Origin: Streptomyces griseoluteus
GTDB taxonomy: Bacteria > Actinomycetota > Actinomycetes > Streptomycetales > Streptomycetaceae
Direction of reading: 5' to 3'
DNA length: 64,000 bases
NCBI RefSeq assembly: GCF_004784465.1
Contig: NZ_SRRU01000006.1
Coordinates: 186,001 to 250,000 of the forward strand
The number at the start of each line of letters is the position of its first letter. Position 1 is the first letter of the stretch. The translations under genes and the position numbers were made by a program. Below the pieces are notes generated by a model. The model had not been told where the DNA came from, ran no database searches, and saw only the letters and a list, made by a program, of their open reading frames with translations. This document shows positions 34,576 to 42,481 of this stretch, piece after piece.

Positions 34576-35985
34576 GTGCTTTCCTCCCTTGTCAGGACTG
34601 GATCCGGGACCGGCCGGCTGCGGCCGCGCCACGACCCCTCGGTCGCCGAGCGCATCGCCGCGTCGGCCGCCACCGTCACGGGCGCGAGCCTGCGCACCGA
34701 GGACTTCCCGCAGTGGCTCGAAGGGCGCCGAAGGGCCCATCGGTTCACCGTGGACCGGATCCCCTTCCATGCGCTCGACGGCTGGTCCTTCGACGACACC
34801 ACCGGCAACCTCGTGCACCGCAGCGGCCGGTTCTTCTCCGTCGAGGGACTGCACGTCACCCGGGACGAAGGGCCGCACGGCGAGTGGTACCAGCCCATCA
34901 TCAAGCAGCCCGAGGTCGGGATCCTCGGCATTCTCGTCAAGGAGTTCGACGGGGTTCTGCACTTCCTCATGCAGGCCAAGATGGAGCCCGGCAACCGCAA
35001 CCTGCTGCAGCTCTCGCCGACCGTGCAGGCCACCCGGAGCAACTACACCAAGGTCCACAAGGGCGCCGATGTGAAGTACATCGAGTACTTCACCCAGCCC
35101 GGCCGCGGCCGGGTCATCGCCGATGTGCTGCAGTCCGAGCACGGATCGTGGTTCTTCCACAAGAGCAACCGCAACATGATCGTCGAGGCCGTCGGCGACG
35201 TGCCGCTCGACGACGACTTCTGCTGGCTCACCCTCGGCCAGGTCGGCCAGCTCCTGCACCGCGACAATGTCGTGAACATGGACTCGCGTACGGTCCTCGC
35301 CTGCGCTCCGTTCCCCGACGACGGGGCGGACGCCCTGCTCTCGGACACCGAACTCGTCTCGTGGTTCACCGCCGAGCGCTCCCGGCACGACATACGCGCC
35401 GAGCGCGTCCCGCTCCACGAACTCCCCGGCTGGGTCCGCGGCACGTCGACCATCGATCACGAGCTGGGCCGGTACTTCCGCGTCGTCGCCGTCTCCGTGG
35501 AGGCGGGCAGCCGCGAGGTCACCGGCTGGACCCAGCCCCTGTTCGAGCCCCTTGGCCTCGGCGTCACCGCCTTCCTGACCCGGCGGATCGGCGGCGTGCC
35601 GCACGTCCTGGTGCACGCGCGCGTGGAGGGCGGCTTCCTCGACACCGTCGAGCTCGGCCCCACCGTCCAGTACACGCCGGACAACTACGGGCACCTGACC
35701 GGCGAGGATCGGCCGCCCTTCCTCGACCTGGTCCTCGACGCCGACCCGGCCCGCATCCAGTACGAGGCCGTCCACTCGGAGGAAGGCGGCCGCTTCCTCA
35801 ACGCGGAGAGCCGATACCTTCTGATCGAGGCCGACGAGGAGCAGGCCCCGTTGGACCCGCCCGCCGGTTTCCAGTGGGTCACCCCCGCCCAGCTCACTTC
35901 CCTCGTACGGCACGGCCACTACGTGAACGTCCAGGCCCGGACCCTGCTCGCCTGCCTCAACGCGACGGCGGTGCTCTCCGGATGA
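34576..35985 (+). CDS. lanS: NDP-hexose 2,3-dehydratase
   Basis: A 469-residue enzyme of the TylX3/SpnO/UrdS family, made of two similar halves, as the repeated pattern shows (PEVGILGILVKEFDGVLHFL with LSPTVQATRSNYT; then LGLGVTAFLTRRIGGVPHVL with LGPTVQYTPDNYG). It eliminates the C-2 hydroxyl to give a 3,4-diketo-2,6-dideoxy sugar. The start is GTG 34576 with AGAGGAG nine bases ahead. It is coupled to lanT by a 4-base overlap, consistent with the unstable intermediate being passed on. Confidence 0.93.
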   Translation: MLSSLVRTGSGTGRLRPRHDPSVAERIAASAATVTGASLRTEDFPQWLEGRRRAHRFTVDRIPFHALDGWSFDDTTGNLVHRSGRFFSVEGLHVTRDEGPHGEWYQPIIKQPEVGILGILVKEFDGVLHFLMQAKMEPGNRNLLQLSPTVQATRSNYTKVHKGADVKYIEYFTQPGRGRVIADVLQSEHGSWFFHKSNRNMIVEAVGDVPLDDDFCWLTLGQVGQLLHRDNVVNMDSRTVLACAPFPDDGADALLSDTELVSWFTAERSRHDIRAERVPLHELPGWVRGTSTIDHELGRYFRVVAVSVEAGSREVTGWTQPLFEPLGLGVTAFLTRRIGGVPHVLVHARVEGGFLDTVELGPTVQYTPDNYGHLTGEDRPPFLDLVLDADPARIQYEAVHSEEGGRFLNAESRYLLIEADEEQAPLDPPAGFQWVTPAQLTSLVRHGHYVNVQARTLLACLNATAVLSG

Positions 35986-36947
35986 AGACCGTGCGGATCG
36001 GGGTCCTCGGCTGCGCGGACATCGCACGCCGCCGCATGCTGCCCGCCATGGCGGCGGAGCCCGGCATCACCATCGCCGCCGTCGCCAGCCGCGACAGCGC
36101 GAGGGCGCGCGAGCTGGCAGGGCGGTTCGGCACCCGGCCCGTGACCGGGTACGCCGAGCTCCTGGAGCGGGACGACATCGACGCGGTGTACGTCCCGCTG
36201 CCCGCCGCCCTGCACGCGCGGTGGACCGAGGCGGCCCTGCGGGCGGGTAAGCATGTCCTCGCCGAGAAGCCGCTCACCACGTCCCTGGCCGAGAGTCGTC
36301 GGCTGATCGCCCTGGCACAGGAGTCGGGTCTCGCCCTGATGGAGAACGTCATGTTCATCCATCACTCCCAGCACGACGCCGTACGGAAACTCGTGTGGGA
36401 CGGCGCGATCGGCGAGCCGCGCGCCTTCCACGCCGCGTTCGCGATTCCCAGGCTGCCCGACGACGACATCCGGTACATCCCGGAGCTCGGCGGCGGGGCA
36501 CTGTGGGACACCGGCGTCTATCCGGTGCGTGCCGCCCTGCACTTTCTGGGCGAGAACCTCCAGGTGCTCGGCGCCATGCTCACCCAGGAACCCGGCCGGC
36601 GGGTGGACACCGCGGGCTCGGCGCTGCTGCGCACACCCGAAGGCGTCGGCGTCCAGCTGACGTTCGGGCTCGACCACGGCTACCGATCCGCCTACGAGAT
36701 CTGGGGCAGCCAGGGGCGGATCACGGTGGAGCGGGCCTTCACACCACCCGCCGACCACCGTCCCCTGATCCGGGTTGAGCGCCGCGGTGTCGAGGAGATC
36801 TCGCTGAGCCCCGACGACCAGGTGGCCGCCACCCTCCGGGCGTTCACCGCGGCGGTTCGCGACGGTGCGGCGCGGGATTCGGTGTGCGTGCGCCAGGCGG
36901 AGCTGCTGCACGAGCTGCGCGAGCGCGCGCTGCCGAGCCGACCGTGA
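35982..36947 (+). CDS. lanT: NDP-hexose 3-ketoreductase
   Basis: A 321-residue Gfo/Idh/MocA-family reductase that reduces the C-3 ketone left by the 2,3-dehydratase. The N-terminal NADP site is VRIGVLGCADIARRRMLPAM, with the AEKPLTTS catalytic Lys in the usual EKP. The substrate domain holds GGGALWDTGVYPVRAALHFLG. It ends the sugar operon; 59 bases later a possible small gene begins. Confidence 0.93.
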   Translation: MKTVRIGVLGCADIARRRMLPAMAAEPGITIAAVASRDSARARELAGRFGTRPVTGYAELLERDDIDAVYVPLPAALHARWTEAALRAGKHVLAEKPLTTSLAESRRLIALAQESGLALMENVMFIHHSQHDAVRKLVWDGAIGEPRAFHAAFAIPRLPDDDIRYIPELGGGALWDTGVYPVRAALHFLGENLQVLGAMLTQEPGRRVDTAGSALLRTPEGVGVQLTFGLDHGYRSAYEIWGSQGRITVERAFTPPADHRPLIRVERRGVEEISLSPDDQVAATLRAFTAAVRDGAARDSVCVRQAELLHELRERALPSRP

Positions 36948-37006
36948 CGGTCCCCCCGCTACCGAGGAGGGGCGGCCGCGCGGCCGGCGCGCCGGGAGTG
37001 GACTCC

Positions 37007-37462
37007 ATGTCGGTCCCGGCTACGGGCGGTCCGCCGCGAGTCTGCCCCTGGGGGCAGGCCCTGGCCGAGCAGGCCACGACCTTGCACCGGGGCAGGCCGC
37101 CTTCGCCGCGAACCCCCACGACCGGCGCCGGCTACTTCGTGGTCGCCCACTCCAACGGCGGCAAGCCGGCCCTGGTGGCGGCTCCGGGGCCTGGCGGCGA
37201 CGCGTTCATGGGCTTCGACATCTCGGGGCACGGCCGTCGCTTCGCCGTAGGGCTGCCCCAACTGCCGGGCGTGCATGGCCGCGCCGACGAGGCCACGGCG
37301 GACCTGACGATCCGGCTGTGGGCGGCGCCCCGCACCTACCACCTCAGCACGCTGGCATTTCTCGAAGAGTGCCTGCTGACGCGCGACGCCGCCGTCCAGG
37401 CTTCCGATGCGCGCTCCGGGACCCCGGTCACGGAACTCGCATGTCAGAGTGCGGTTCGCTGA
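37007..37462 (+). CDS. Uncharacterised ORF between lanT and lanV
   Basis: A 151-codon frame with third positions almost all G/C, opening at ATG 37007 behind GGGAGTGGACTCC. The C-terminal part (GYFVVAHSNGGKPALVAA, MGFDISGHGRRFAVGLP, LSTLAFLEECLLTRDAAV) looks protein-like, but no family comes to mind. The N-terminal 35 residues are Pro/Arg-rich and less convincing. It is either a small cluster-specific gene or a decayed one. The next element downstream is the lanV promoter. Confidence 0.35.
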   Translation: MSVPATGGPPRVCPWGQALAEQATTLHRGRPPSPRTPTTGAGYFVVAHSNGGKPALVAAPGPGGDAFMGFDISGHGRRFAVGLPQLPGVHGRADEATADLTIRLWAAPRTYHLSTLAFLEECLLTRDAAVQASDARSGTPVTELACQSAVR

Positions 37463-37536
37463 AAGTCAATTCCCGGTGAACGGCATTGCCCTGTCGTTCG
37501 CTGCCGAAGAAGCTGGTCACCAGTCTCCACCGAACT
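37460..37536 (+). promoter_or_regulatory. lanV upstream region with inverted-repeat element, copy 3
   Basis: GCCGAAGAAGCT (37503-37514), six bases, then AGTCTCCACCGAACT. It ends about 55 bases before the lanV start. The block GTCAATTCCCGGTGAAC (about 37468-37484) upstream is also shared with the relic copy at 55160-55230. Confidence 0.6.
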
Positions 37537-37591
37537 CACTTTCTTGCCGGGGTCATCCGGACACCTTCCCTCACCGACAGGAGAGACAAGC

Positions 37592-38353
37592 ATGGGCAAT
37601 CTCACCGGAAAAACGGCACTGGTCACGGGGGCGAGCCGGGGAATCGGCCGGGCCATCGCCGAAAAGCTCGGATACGCGGGCGCCCTCGTGGCCGTGCACT
37701 ACGCGACCGGGGCCGACGCCGCTGCGGAGGTCGTCGAATCCATCGAGAAGGACGGCGGCCGCGCCTTTAGCGTGAAGGCGGAACTCGGCGTCCCCGGCGA
37801 TGTCGACGTGCTTTTCGAAGGTCTTGAGTACGGCCTGAAGGAGCGCACCGGCGCGACCGATCTGGACATCCTGGTGAACAACGCCGGCGTCATGGCGATG
37901 GGAGCACCCGAAGAGGTCACGCCCGAGATGTTCGACCGCATGATGGCGGTCAACGCCAAGGCGCCCTTCTTCATCGTGCAGCGCGCCCTGTCCGTCATGC
38001 CCGACGGCGGCCGCATCATCAACGTCTCGTCCGGCCTCACCCGGGTCGCGAGCCCGGACCAGGTGACGTACGGAATGACCAAGGGCGCCCTTGAACAGAT
38101 AGCGCTGCATTTCTCCCGCCATCTGGGAAACCGGCGGATCACCGTCAACAGCGTGGCGCCCGGCAGCACGGACAACGGCAGCGCACTGTTCCAGATTCCC
38201 GAGGTCCGCGAGACGCTGTCGCAGCTCAGCACCTTCGGTGAGGTCGCGGAACCGGCGGCCATCGCCGATGTGGTGGCCTTCCTGGCGTCCGAGGACGCCC
38301 GCTGGATCACCGGGGCCTTCATCGACGCCAGCGGCGGCACGCTGCTCGGCTGA
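37592..38353 (+). CDS. lanV: Stand-alone SDR, 6-ketoreductase (LanV type)
   Basis: A 253-residue SDR with every motif intact: TGASRGIG, NNAG (LDILVNNAGVMAMG), the catalytic Ser 13 residues before Tyr in NVSSGLTRVASPDQVTYGMTK, and Lys four residues on. It aligns end to end with the C-terminal half of lanM2, but keeps the loop NGSALFQIPEVRETLSQL that lanM2 lacks. LanV reduces the C-6 ketone of the angucycline. The start ATG 37592 follows ACAGGAGAG. The frame upstream of this ATG lies in the promoter element. Confidence 0.92.
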   Translation: MGNLTGKTALVTGASRGIGRAIAEKLGYAGALVAVHYATGADAAAEVVESIEKDGGRAFSVKAELGVPGDVDVLFEGLEYGLKERTGATDLDILVNNAGVMAMGAPEEVTPEMFDRMMAVNAKAPFFIVQRALSVMPDGGRIINVSSGLTRVASPDQVTYGMTKGALEQIALHFSRHLGNRRITVNSVAPGSTDNGSALFQIPEVRETLSQLSTFGEVAEPAAIADVVAFLASEDARWITGAFIDASGGTLLG

Positions 38354-38396
38354 GCGCCGGATGCAGCCGAATTCCGAAGAGAGAGAAACCACCGTC

Positions 38397-38717
38397 ATGT
38401 TCGGATCGCTGTCCGCTGTTCTGATCAAGTGTGACAACTTCGAGGAAATGAAAGCCTTCTACCGGGACCGTCTGGACATGGCGACGGTGAAGGAAGGCGA
38501 TGGGTGGATCGTCCTGGACACCGGCTCCGGCGGCGAACTCGTCCTGGGCGGTGACACCGGTGGCGACACCATGGCCATCGCCTTCACCGGGGCCGAACTG
38601 GGCCCCGCCAGGGAAGGCCTGAGGGACTCCGGTCCCACGGAGATCGAGAAGCACTCCGACATGCATCGGTTCTTCGTGAAAGACCCGGACGGCAACACCG
38701 TCCTGATCATCGACTGA
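38397..38717 (+). CDS. VOC (glyoxalase-fold) family protein
   Basis: A 106-residue single-domain VOC protein: MFGSLSAVLIKCDNFEEMKA, YRDRLDMATVKEGDGWIVLD, and the terminal HRFFVKDPDGNTVLIID with the characteristic DPDGN turn. Metal-ligand residues are incomplete (no clear Glu in the last strand), so it may bind a product rather than catalyse. It lies 43 bases after lanV and before lanGT2. Such proteins in antibiotic clusters can confer self-resistance or act as isomerases, but nothing here decides that. Confidence 0.7.
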   Translation: MFGSLSAVLIKCDNFEEMKAFYRDRLDMATVKEGDGWIVLDTGSGGELVLGGDTGGDTMAIAFTGAELGPAREGLRDSGPTEIEKHSDMHRFFVKDPDGNTVLIID

Positions 38718-38760
38718 ATCCGGCCGCCACCTCATCATCCAGACGCAGCAGGGAGTATCC

Positions 38761-39882
38761 GTGAAGATCCTCTTCGTCGCGAGCGGGAGTCCCGCGACGG
38801 TGTTCGCCCTCGCACCGCTCGCCACCGCAGCGCGCAATGCGGGACACGACGTGTTCATGGGCGCCGTGGAGGACATGGTTCCTTACATCGCGTCGGCGGG
38901 AATTCCGGCGCTCTCCATCGCGCCGTCCTCGATCCGGCGATACGCCACCATGGACCGCGAGGGCAATCCGGTCAGGATGCCCGAGACCCCGGAGGAGGAG
39001 CTGGACTTCGCCGGGCACTGGTTCGGGCGGATGGCGGCAGGGAGCATGGACGCGCTCCGGGAGGTCACCGCGAACTGGCGCCCCGACCTGGTGGTCGGCG
39101 GTTCGATGTCCTTCGCGGCCGCGCTGATCGCCGCCGAACTCGGCGTTCCTTACGTACGACAGGCCTGGGACACCGGCGACGCCTGGCGCACGGACCCCGC
39201 CGCGAGCGACGAACTTCGCCCGGAGCTACGGGCATTGGGGCTCGACCGGCTGCCTGATCCGGCCCTCTTCGTCGACATCTGCCCGCCGAGCCTGCGGCCG
39301 ACGGACGCGCCGCCCGCCCAGATGATGCGCTGGGTCCCGGCCAACGGGCAGCGGCGGCTCGAACCGTGGATGTACACCAAGGGCAACCGGCCGCGCATCC
39401 TCGTCACCTCGGGCAGCCGTTTGGTGTTCGCGAAGAAGACCGGGTTCCTGCGAGGACTGGTCGCCGACATGGCCGCGCTCGACGCGGAAGTGGTCATCGC
39501 GACGCTGGACGAGGTCGCGGAGGAGCTGAGGACCGAACTGCCCGGCGTACGGGCCGGCTGGGTGCCGCTCGACGTGGTGGTGCCGACCTGCGACGTGGTC
39601 GTGCACCACGCGGGCGGCGTCACCGCCCTGACGGCGATGAATGCCGGTGTGCCGCAGCTGATCGTGCCGCAGGGCGGCAACTTCGTGGAGGCGGGGCTGC
39701 GTATCTCCGACTTCGGAGCCGCCATCACCCTCGGCGAGAACACCCCGGAGGCCGTCGAGAAGGCCTGCGGGGAGCTGATCGGCAACCCCTCCTATGCCGA
39801 GCGGGCGCGGGAGCTCTCCGCGGAGATCGCGGCGCTGCCGCTGCCCGCCGAAGTGGTGGGAGCACTGGAGTGTCTGGTCTGA
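38761..39882 (+). CDS. lanGT2: Glycosyltransferase, UrdGT2/LanGT2 type
   Basis: A 373-residue GT1-family (GT-B fold) enzyme closest to UrdGT2 as recalled: KILFVASGSPATVFALAPLA, FVDICPPSLRPTDAPPAQMM, RILVTSGSRLV, and the C-terminal donor site VVVHHAGGVTALTAMNAGVPQ. LanGT2 primes the oligosaccharide by attaching the first D-olivose to the aglycone, whereas UrdGT2 forms a C-glycoside. Which bond this enzyme makes is not readable here. It starts at GTG 38761 with CAGGGAG ahead. Confidence 0.88.
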   Translation: MKILFVASGSPATVFALAPLATAARNAGHDVFMGAVEDMVPYIASAGIPALSIAPSSIRRYATMDREGNPVRMPETPEEELDFAGHWFGRMAAGSMDALREVTANWRPDLVVGGSMSFAAALIAAELGVPYVRQAWDTGDAWRTDPAASDELRPELRALGLDRLPDPALFVDICPPSLRPTDAPPAQMMRWVPANGQRRLEPWMYTKGNRPRILVTSGSRLVFAKKTGFLRGLVADMAALDAEVVIATLDEVAEELRTELPGVRAGWVPLDVVVPTCDVVVHHAGGVTALTAMNAGVPQLIVPQGGNFVEAGLRISDFGAAITLGENTPEAVEKACGELIGNPSYAERARELSAEIAALPLPAEVVGALECLV

Positions 39883-39981
39883 CGCTTCGCGTCGAGAACA
39901 GGCCGATGACGTCCGGCGGGCCGACGGCAGACGGCCGGTCGAAGGCACAGAACGATCAGAACGAGAAATGGAGAGCACGGC

Positions 39982-40398
39982 ATGAGTGAGTCACGTCCGA
40001 TCCGCGTGGTGATGGCCAAGCCCGAGGCGGGAGGCAAGGGATCGGCCGCACCGCCGGTCCTCGTCGACGCCTTCACCAAGGCAGGCATCGAGGTCGTCCA
40101 CGCCGGCGACGACCAGAGCCCGGCGGGCCTGGTCGCCACTGTCGTCCGTGAGGGCGCCCAGATCATCTGCATCTCAAGCCTGCTGGGCGAGCACCAGGCG
40201 CTCTTCGGTGGAGTCCTCGACCTCCTCTCCGAGCAGGGCGTCGGGCAGGTGACCGTGATCGGCGGCGGCATCATCCCGACGGCCGACATCGCGGTGCTCA
40301 AGGAACGCGGCGTCACGGAGATCTTCTCCTCCGGCACGCCGCCGTGGGCCGCGGCGGAGTGGGTGCGCGACCACGTCCGTGATTCGTCCGGCGTCTGA
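39982..40398 (+). CDS. B12-binding-domain-like protein lacking the cobalt ligand (lanX position)
   Basis: A 138-residue protein with the methylmalonyl-CoA mutase small-domain fold: VVMAKPEAGG, then ICISSLLGEHQALFGGVLDLL and TVIGGGIIPTADIAVLKERG. In true cobalamin domains the DxHxxG motif follows KPG(L); here the line reads KPEAGGKGSA, so the Asp is Gly17 and the His is Lys19. Base-off cobalamin binding by His is therefore not expected. It sits between lanGT2 and lanGT1, where I recall lanX of unknown function. It may bind another ligand or support the glycosyltransferases. Confidence 0.8.
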   Translation: MSESRPIRVVMAKPEAGGKGSAAPPVLVDAFTKAGIEVVHAGDDQSPAGLVATVVREGAQIICISSLLGEHQALFGGVLDLLSEQGVGQVTVIGGGIIPTADIAVLKERGVTEIFSSGTPPWAAAEWVRDHVRDSSGV

Positions 40399-40408
40399 CA
40401 CCGCCGTT

Positions 40409-40440
40409 TCCCGCGACGGGCACCGGTGCCCGTCGCGGGA
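40409..40440. terminator. Perfect 32-base palindrome before lanGT1
   Basis: TCCCGCGACGGGCACC (40409-40424) is followed at once by its exact complement to 40440. It begins ten bases after the stop of the B12-domain gene and ends about 40 bases before lanGT1. It would form a very stable hairpin: a terminator, attenuator or protein-binding dyad. Confidence 0.6.
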
Positions 40441-40482
40441 GACAGAGCACCTCCCTCACCTTCATCTCGGCAGGAGACGATG

Positions 40483-41655
40483 ATGCGCGTCCTCATGATC
40501 AACACACCCGTTTCGACTCATCTCACCCCGCTGGTCCCGCTCGCGTGGGCGCTGCGCGCCGCAGGGCACGAGGTGCTGGTGCTCGGGCGCGAGGACGTCC
40601 TCGGCGCGGCCGCGTCGGCGGGCCTGAACGCCGTGAGCATCGGCGACTGGCTCAAGCTGGACGACATACTGGTCGAGCGGCTCGGCGGCAAGCGGCCTCT
40701 GCAGTCCTGGGGCAGGCCGGCCCTGGACCAGCTCTCCAACGTCGGCTCCCTGTGGATGCCCCAGACACTGGAGGTACTGCCCGCGTACCTGGACCTGGCC
40801 CGCGACTTCGGACCCGACCTGGTTCTCTCCGACCCGATCGAGTTCATCTCGCTGATCGTGGGGGAGGATCTCGGCGTCCCCGTGGTGCAGCAGCGCTGGG
40901 GTGTCGACCCCATCTCGGACCAGGTCCGCGGCGCGGGCGAGACCTGGTTCAAGGACATCCTCGCGGAGCGGGGCCTGACCGGCCTGCCGCGCCCGGCCGT
41001 CCTGCTCGACCCGTGTCCGCCCAGCCTCCAGCTGGCCGGCGTGACTCCCGGCACCCCCATGCGCTATGTGCCCTTCAACGGCAACGGCCGGCTGCCCGAG
41101 TGGCTCCGGCGCGATGCCCGGGAGCGTGGAACGGCCCGGCGCGTCGCCGTCTCTCTGGGCGGGCGCACTCTCGCGTACAACGGTGTCCCCCTCATGCGGA
41201 ACATCCTGGACGCGCTCGGCTCGCTGCCGGACATCGAAGTGCTGGCGACCGTGGAGGAGGAGTACCGCGAGGCGCTCGGTGAGGTCCCCGGCAACGTACG
41301 CGTCATCGATCCCGTCCCGCTACACCTGCTGCTCGGCTCCTGCCACGCCATCGTCCACCACGGCGGCTCGGGCACGGCCATGACCGCGAGCGCCTTCGGC
41401 CTGCCGCAGCTCGTCCTGCCCCAACTGGCGGACCAGTTCTGGCACGGCGACGCTCTGGCTCGGGTGGGCGCGGCCATCACCATCGACAGTGTCGAGCGCC
41501 AGGACGAGCCGGAGCCGGTGCGCGAGGCAGCGGCCGCGCTGCTCGGCGACCCGGCCTACGAGAAGGCGGCGGGGGAACTGCGCGCGGAAATCGCCGCGAT
41601 GCCGGCCCCCTCTCGGGTCGTGACCGACCTGGAGAAGCTGGTCGCGGCCCGCTGA
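40483..41655 (+). CDS. lanGT1: Glycosyltransferase, LanGT1 type
   Basis: A 390-residue GT-B glycosyltransferase: MRVLMINTPVSTHLTPLVPLAWAL at the N-terminus, FISLIVGEDLGVPVVQQRWG in the linker, and donor-binding AIVHHGGSGTAMTASAFGLPQ. It resembles UrdGT1 and LanGT1, which transfer D-olivose onto a growing deoxysugar chain; LanGT1 is thought to act twice in landomycin A assembly. Two adjacent ATG codons (40480, 40483) are possible; the second has the better spacing from AGGAG. The gene at 44789 is a close paralogue. Confidence 0.85.
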   Translation: MRVLMINTPVSTHLTPLVPLAWALRAAGHEVLVLGREDVLGAAASAGLNAVSIGDWLKLDDILVERLGGKRPLQSWGRPALDQLSNVGSLWMPQTLEVLPAYLDLARDFGPDLVLSDPIEFISLIVGEDLGVPVVQQRWGVDPISDQVRGAGETWFKDILAERGLTGLPRPAVLLDPCPPSLQLAGVTPGTPMRYVPFNGNGRLPEWLRRDARERGTARRVAVSLGGRTLAYNGVPLMRNILDALGSLPDIEVLATVEEEYREALGEVPGNVRVIDPVPLHLLLGSCHAIVHHGGSGTAMTASAFGLPQLVLPQLADQFWHGDALARVGAAITIDSVERQDEPEPVREAAAALLGDPAYEKAAGELRAEIAAMPAPSRVVTDLEKLVAAR

Positions 41656-41713
41656 GACCATGGTGACCGGCCGCGTGACGTCACGAGTCGCAACCCGACC
41701 CCCGGCCATGGAC

Positions 41714-42292
41714 TCACAGGTCTTCCTCGGCCGACGAGTCCAGGGTCTCCAGCGCGGATTCAAGCAGCGCCTTCCGCTTCTCCTCCGGGTCGCCCTCGAT
41801 CGCCGACAGGAAGAAGGCGCCGAAGTGCACGCTGGCCAGGGCATCGGAGATGCGGACCTGGCTGCGGACGGACGCGCCGTCCTGGTACATCAGCTCACCG
41901 ATGGCGGCGATCCGGTCGTTGAGGGTCTGGCCGATCCCGAGGGTACGGAGTGCCGCCCCGCTCTCCTGCATGATGCGGAAGAGCGGGGCGGCGCCCATGA
42001 GCGCCTCGCTGTAGCGGCGCAGCACTTCCCGCTTGGTCTCCAGGTTCCGTGGCTGCGTCCGTGCCCAGGCGACCAGCTCGTCGACGGGTCCGCCGAGGCC
42101 CTGGGAGATCGCCACGAGGATCTCTTCCTTGGCCTTGAAGTGGTAGTAGAGCGCCGCCTTGGTGATGCCGAGCCCTTCGGCGATCTCGCGCATCGATGTC
42201 TTCTCGTAGCCGCGCTCGATGAAGAGCTCGAGGGCGACGGACTGGATCTTGTCGCGGGTGTTGGCCCCGCGCACGTGCGGTGTGCCGCCCAT
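41714..42292 (-). CDS. lanK: TetR family repressor of the exporter
   Basis: A 192-residue TetR regulator: NTRDKIQSVALELFIERGYE, SMREIAEGLGITKAALYYHF as the HTH, then a helical ligand domain. It starts at ATG 42292 with AGGAGAAACCC, not at the upstream ATG 42382, which lies within the operator region. It is divergent from the MFS gene, with GGTAAGTGA-type sites between. In landomycin producers LanK represses lanJ and is released by late, glycosylated intermediates. Confidence 0.88.
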   Translation of the reverse strand: MGGTPHVRGANTRDKIQSVALELFIERGYEKTSMREIAEGLGITKAALYYHFKAKEEILVAISQGLGGPVDELVAWARTQPRNLETKREVLRRYSEALMGAAPLFRIMQESGAALRTLGIGQTLNDRIAAIGELMYQDGASVRSQVRISDALASVHFGAFFLSAIEGDPEEKRKALLESALETLDSSAEEDL

Positions 42293-42340
42293 GGGTTTCT
42301 CCTGTGTGCCGCATCGACCGCCTGGGGCCGATTCTACTTG

Positions 42341-42408
42341 ACGGTCGGTAAGTGAGTGCCTTAGCTTCTCCATTGTATTCACTTACCGTGCGGTTGGTAA
42401 GTACGGTC
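42341..42408. promoter_or_regulatory. lanK operator and divergent promoters
   Basis: GGTAAGTGA (42347-42355) and its complement TCACTTACC (42379-42387) form an inverted repeat. A third half-site, GGTAAGTAC, is at 42396-42404. A TTGACG-like -35 box at 42338-42343 overlaps the first. This is the arrangement expected of a TetR autorepressor controlling itself and the exporter. Confidence 0.65.
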
Positions 42409-42481
42409 GCCAGGCCGCCCCGCCGCACTTCCGGCCCATGTCACCGGGTCGGCTCGCCAGACCTGATCAAGGGAGCAGACC

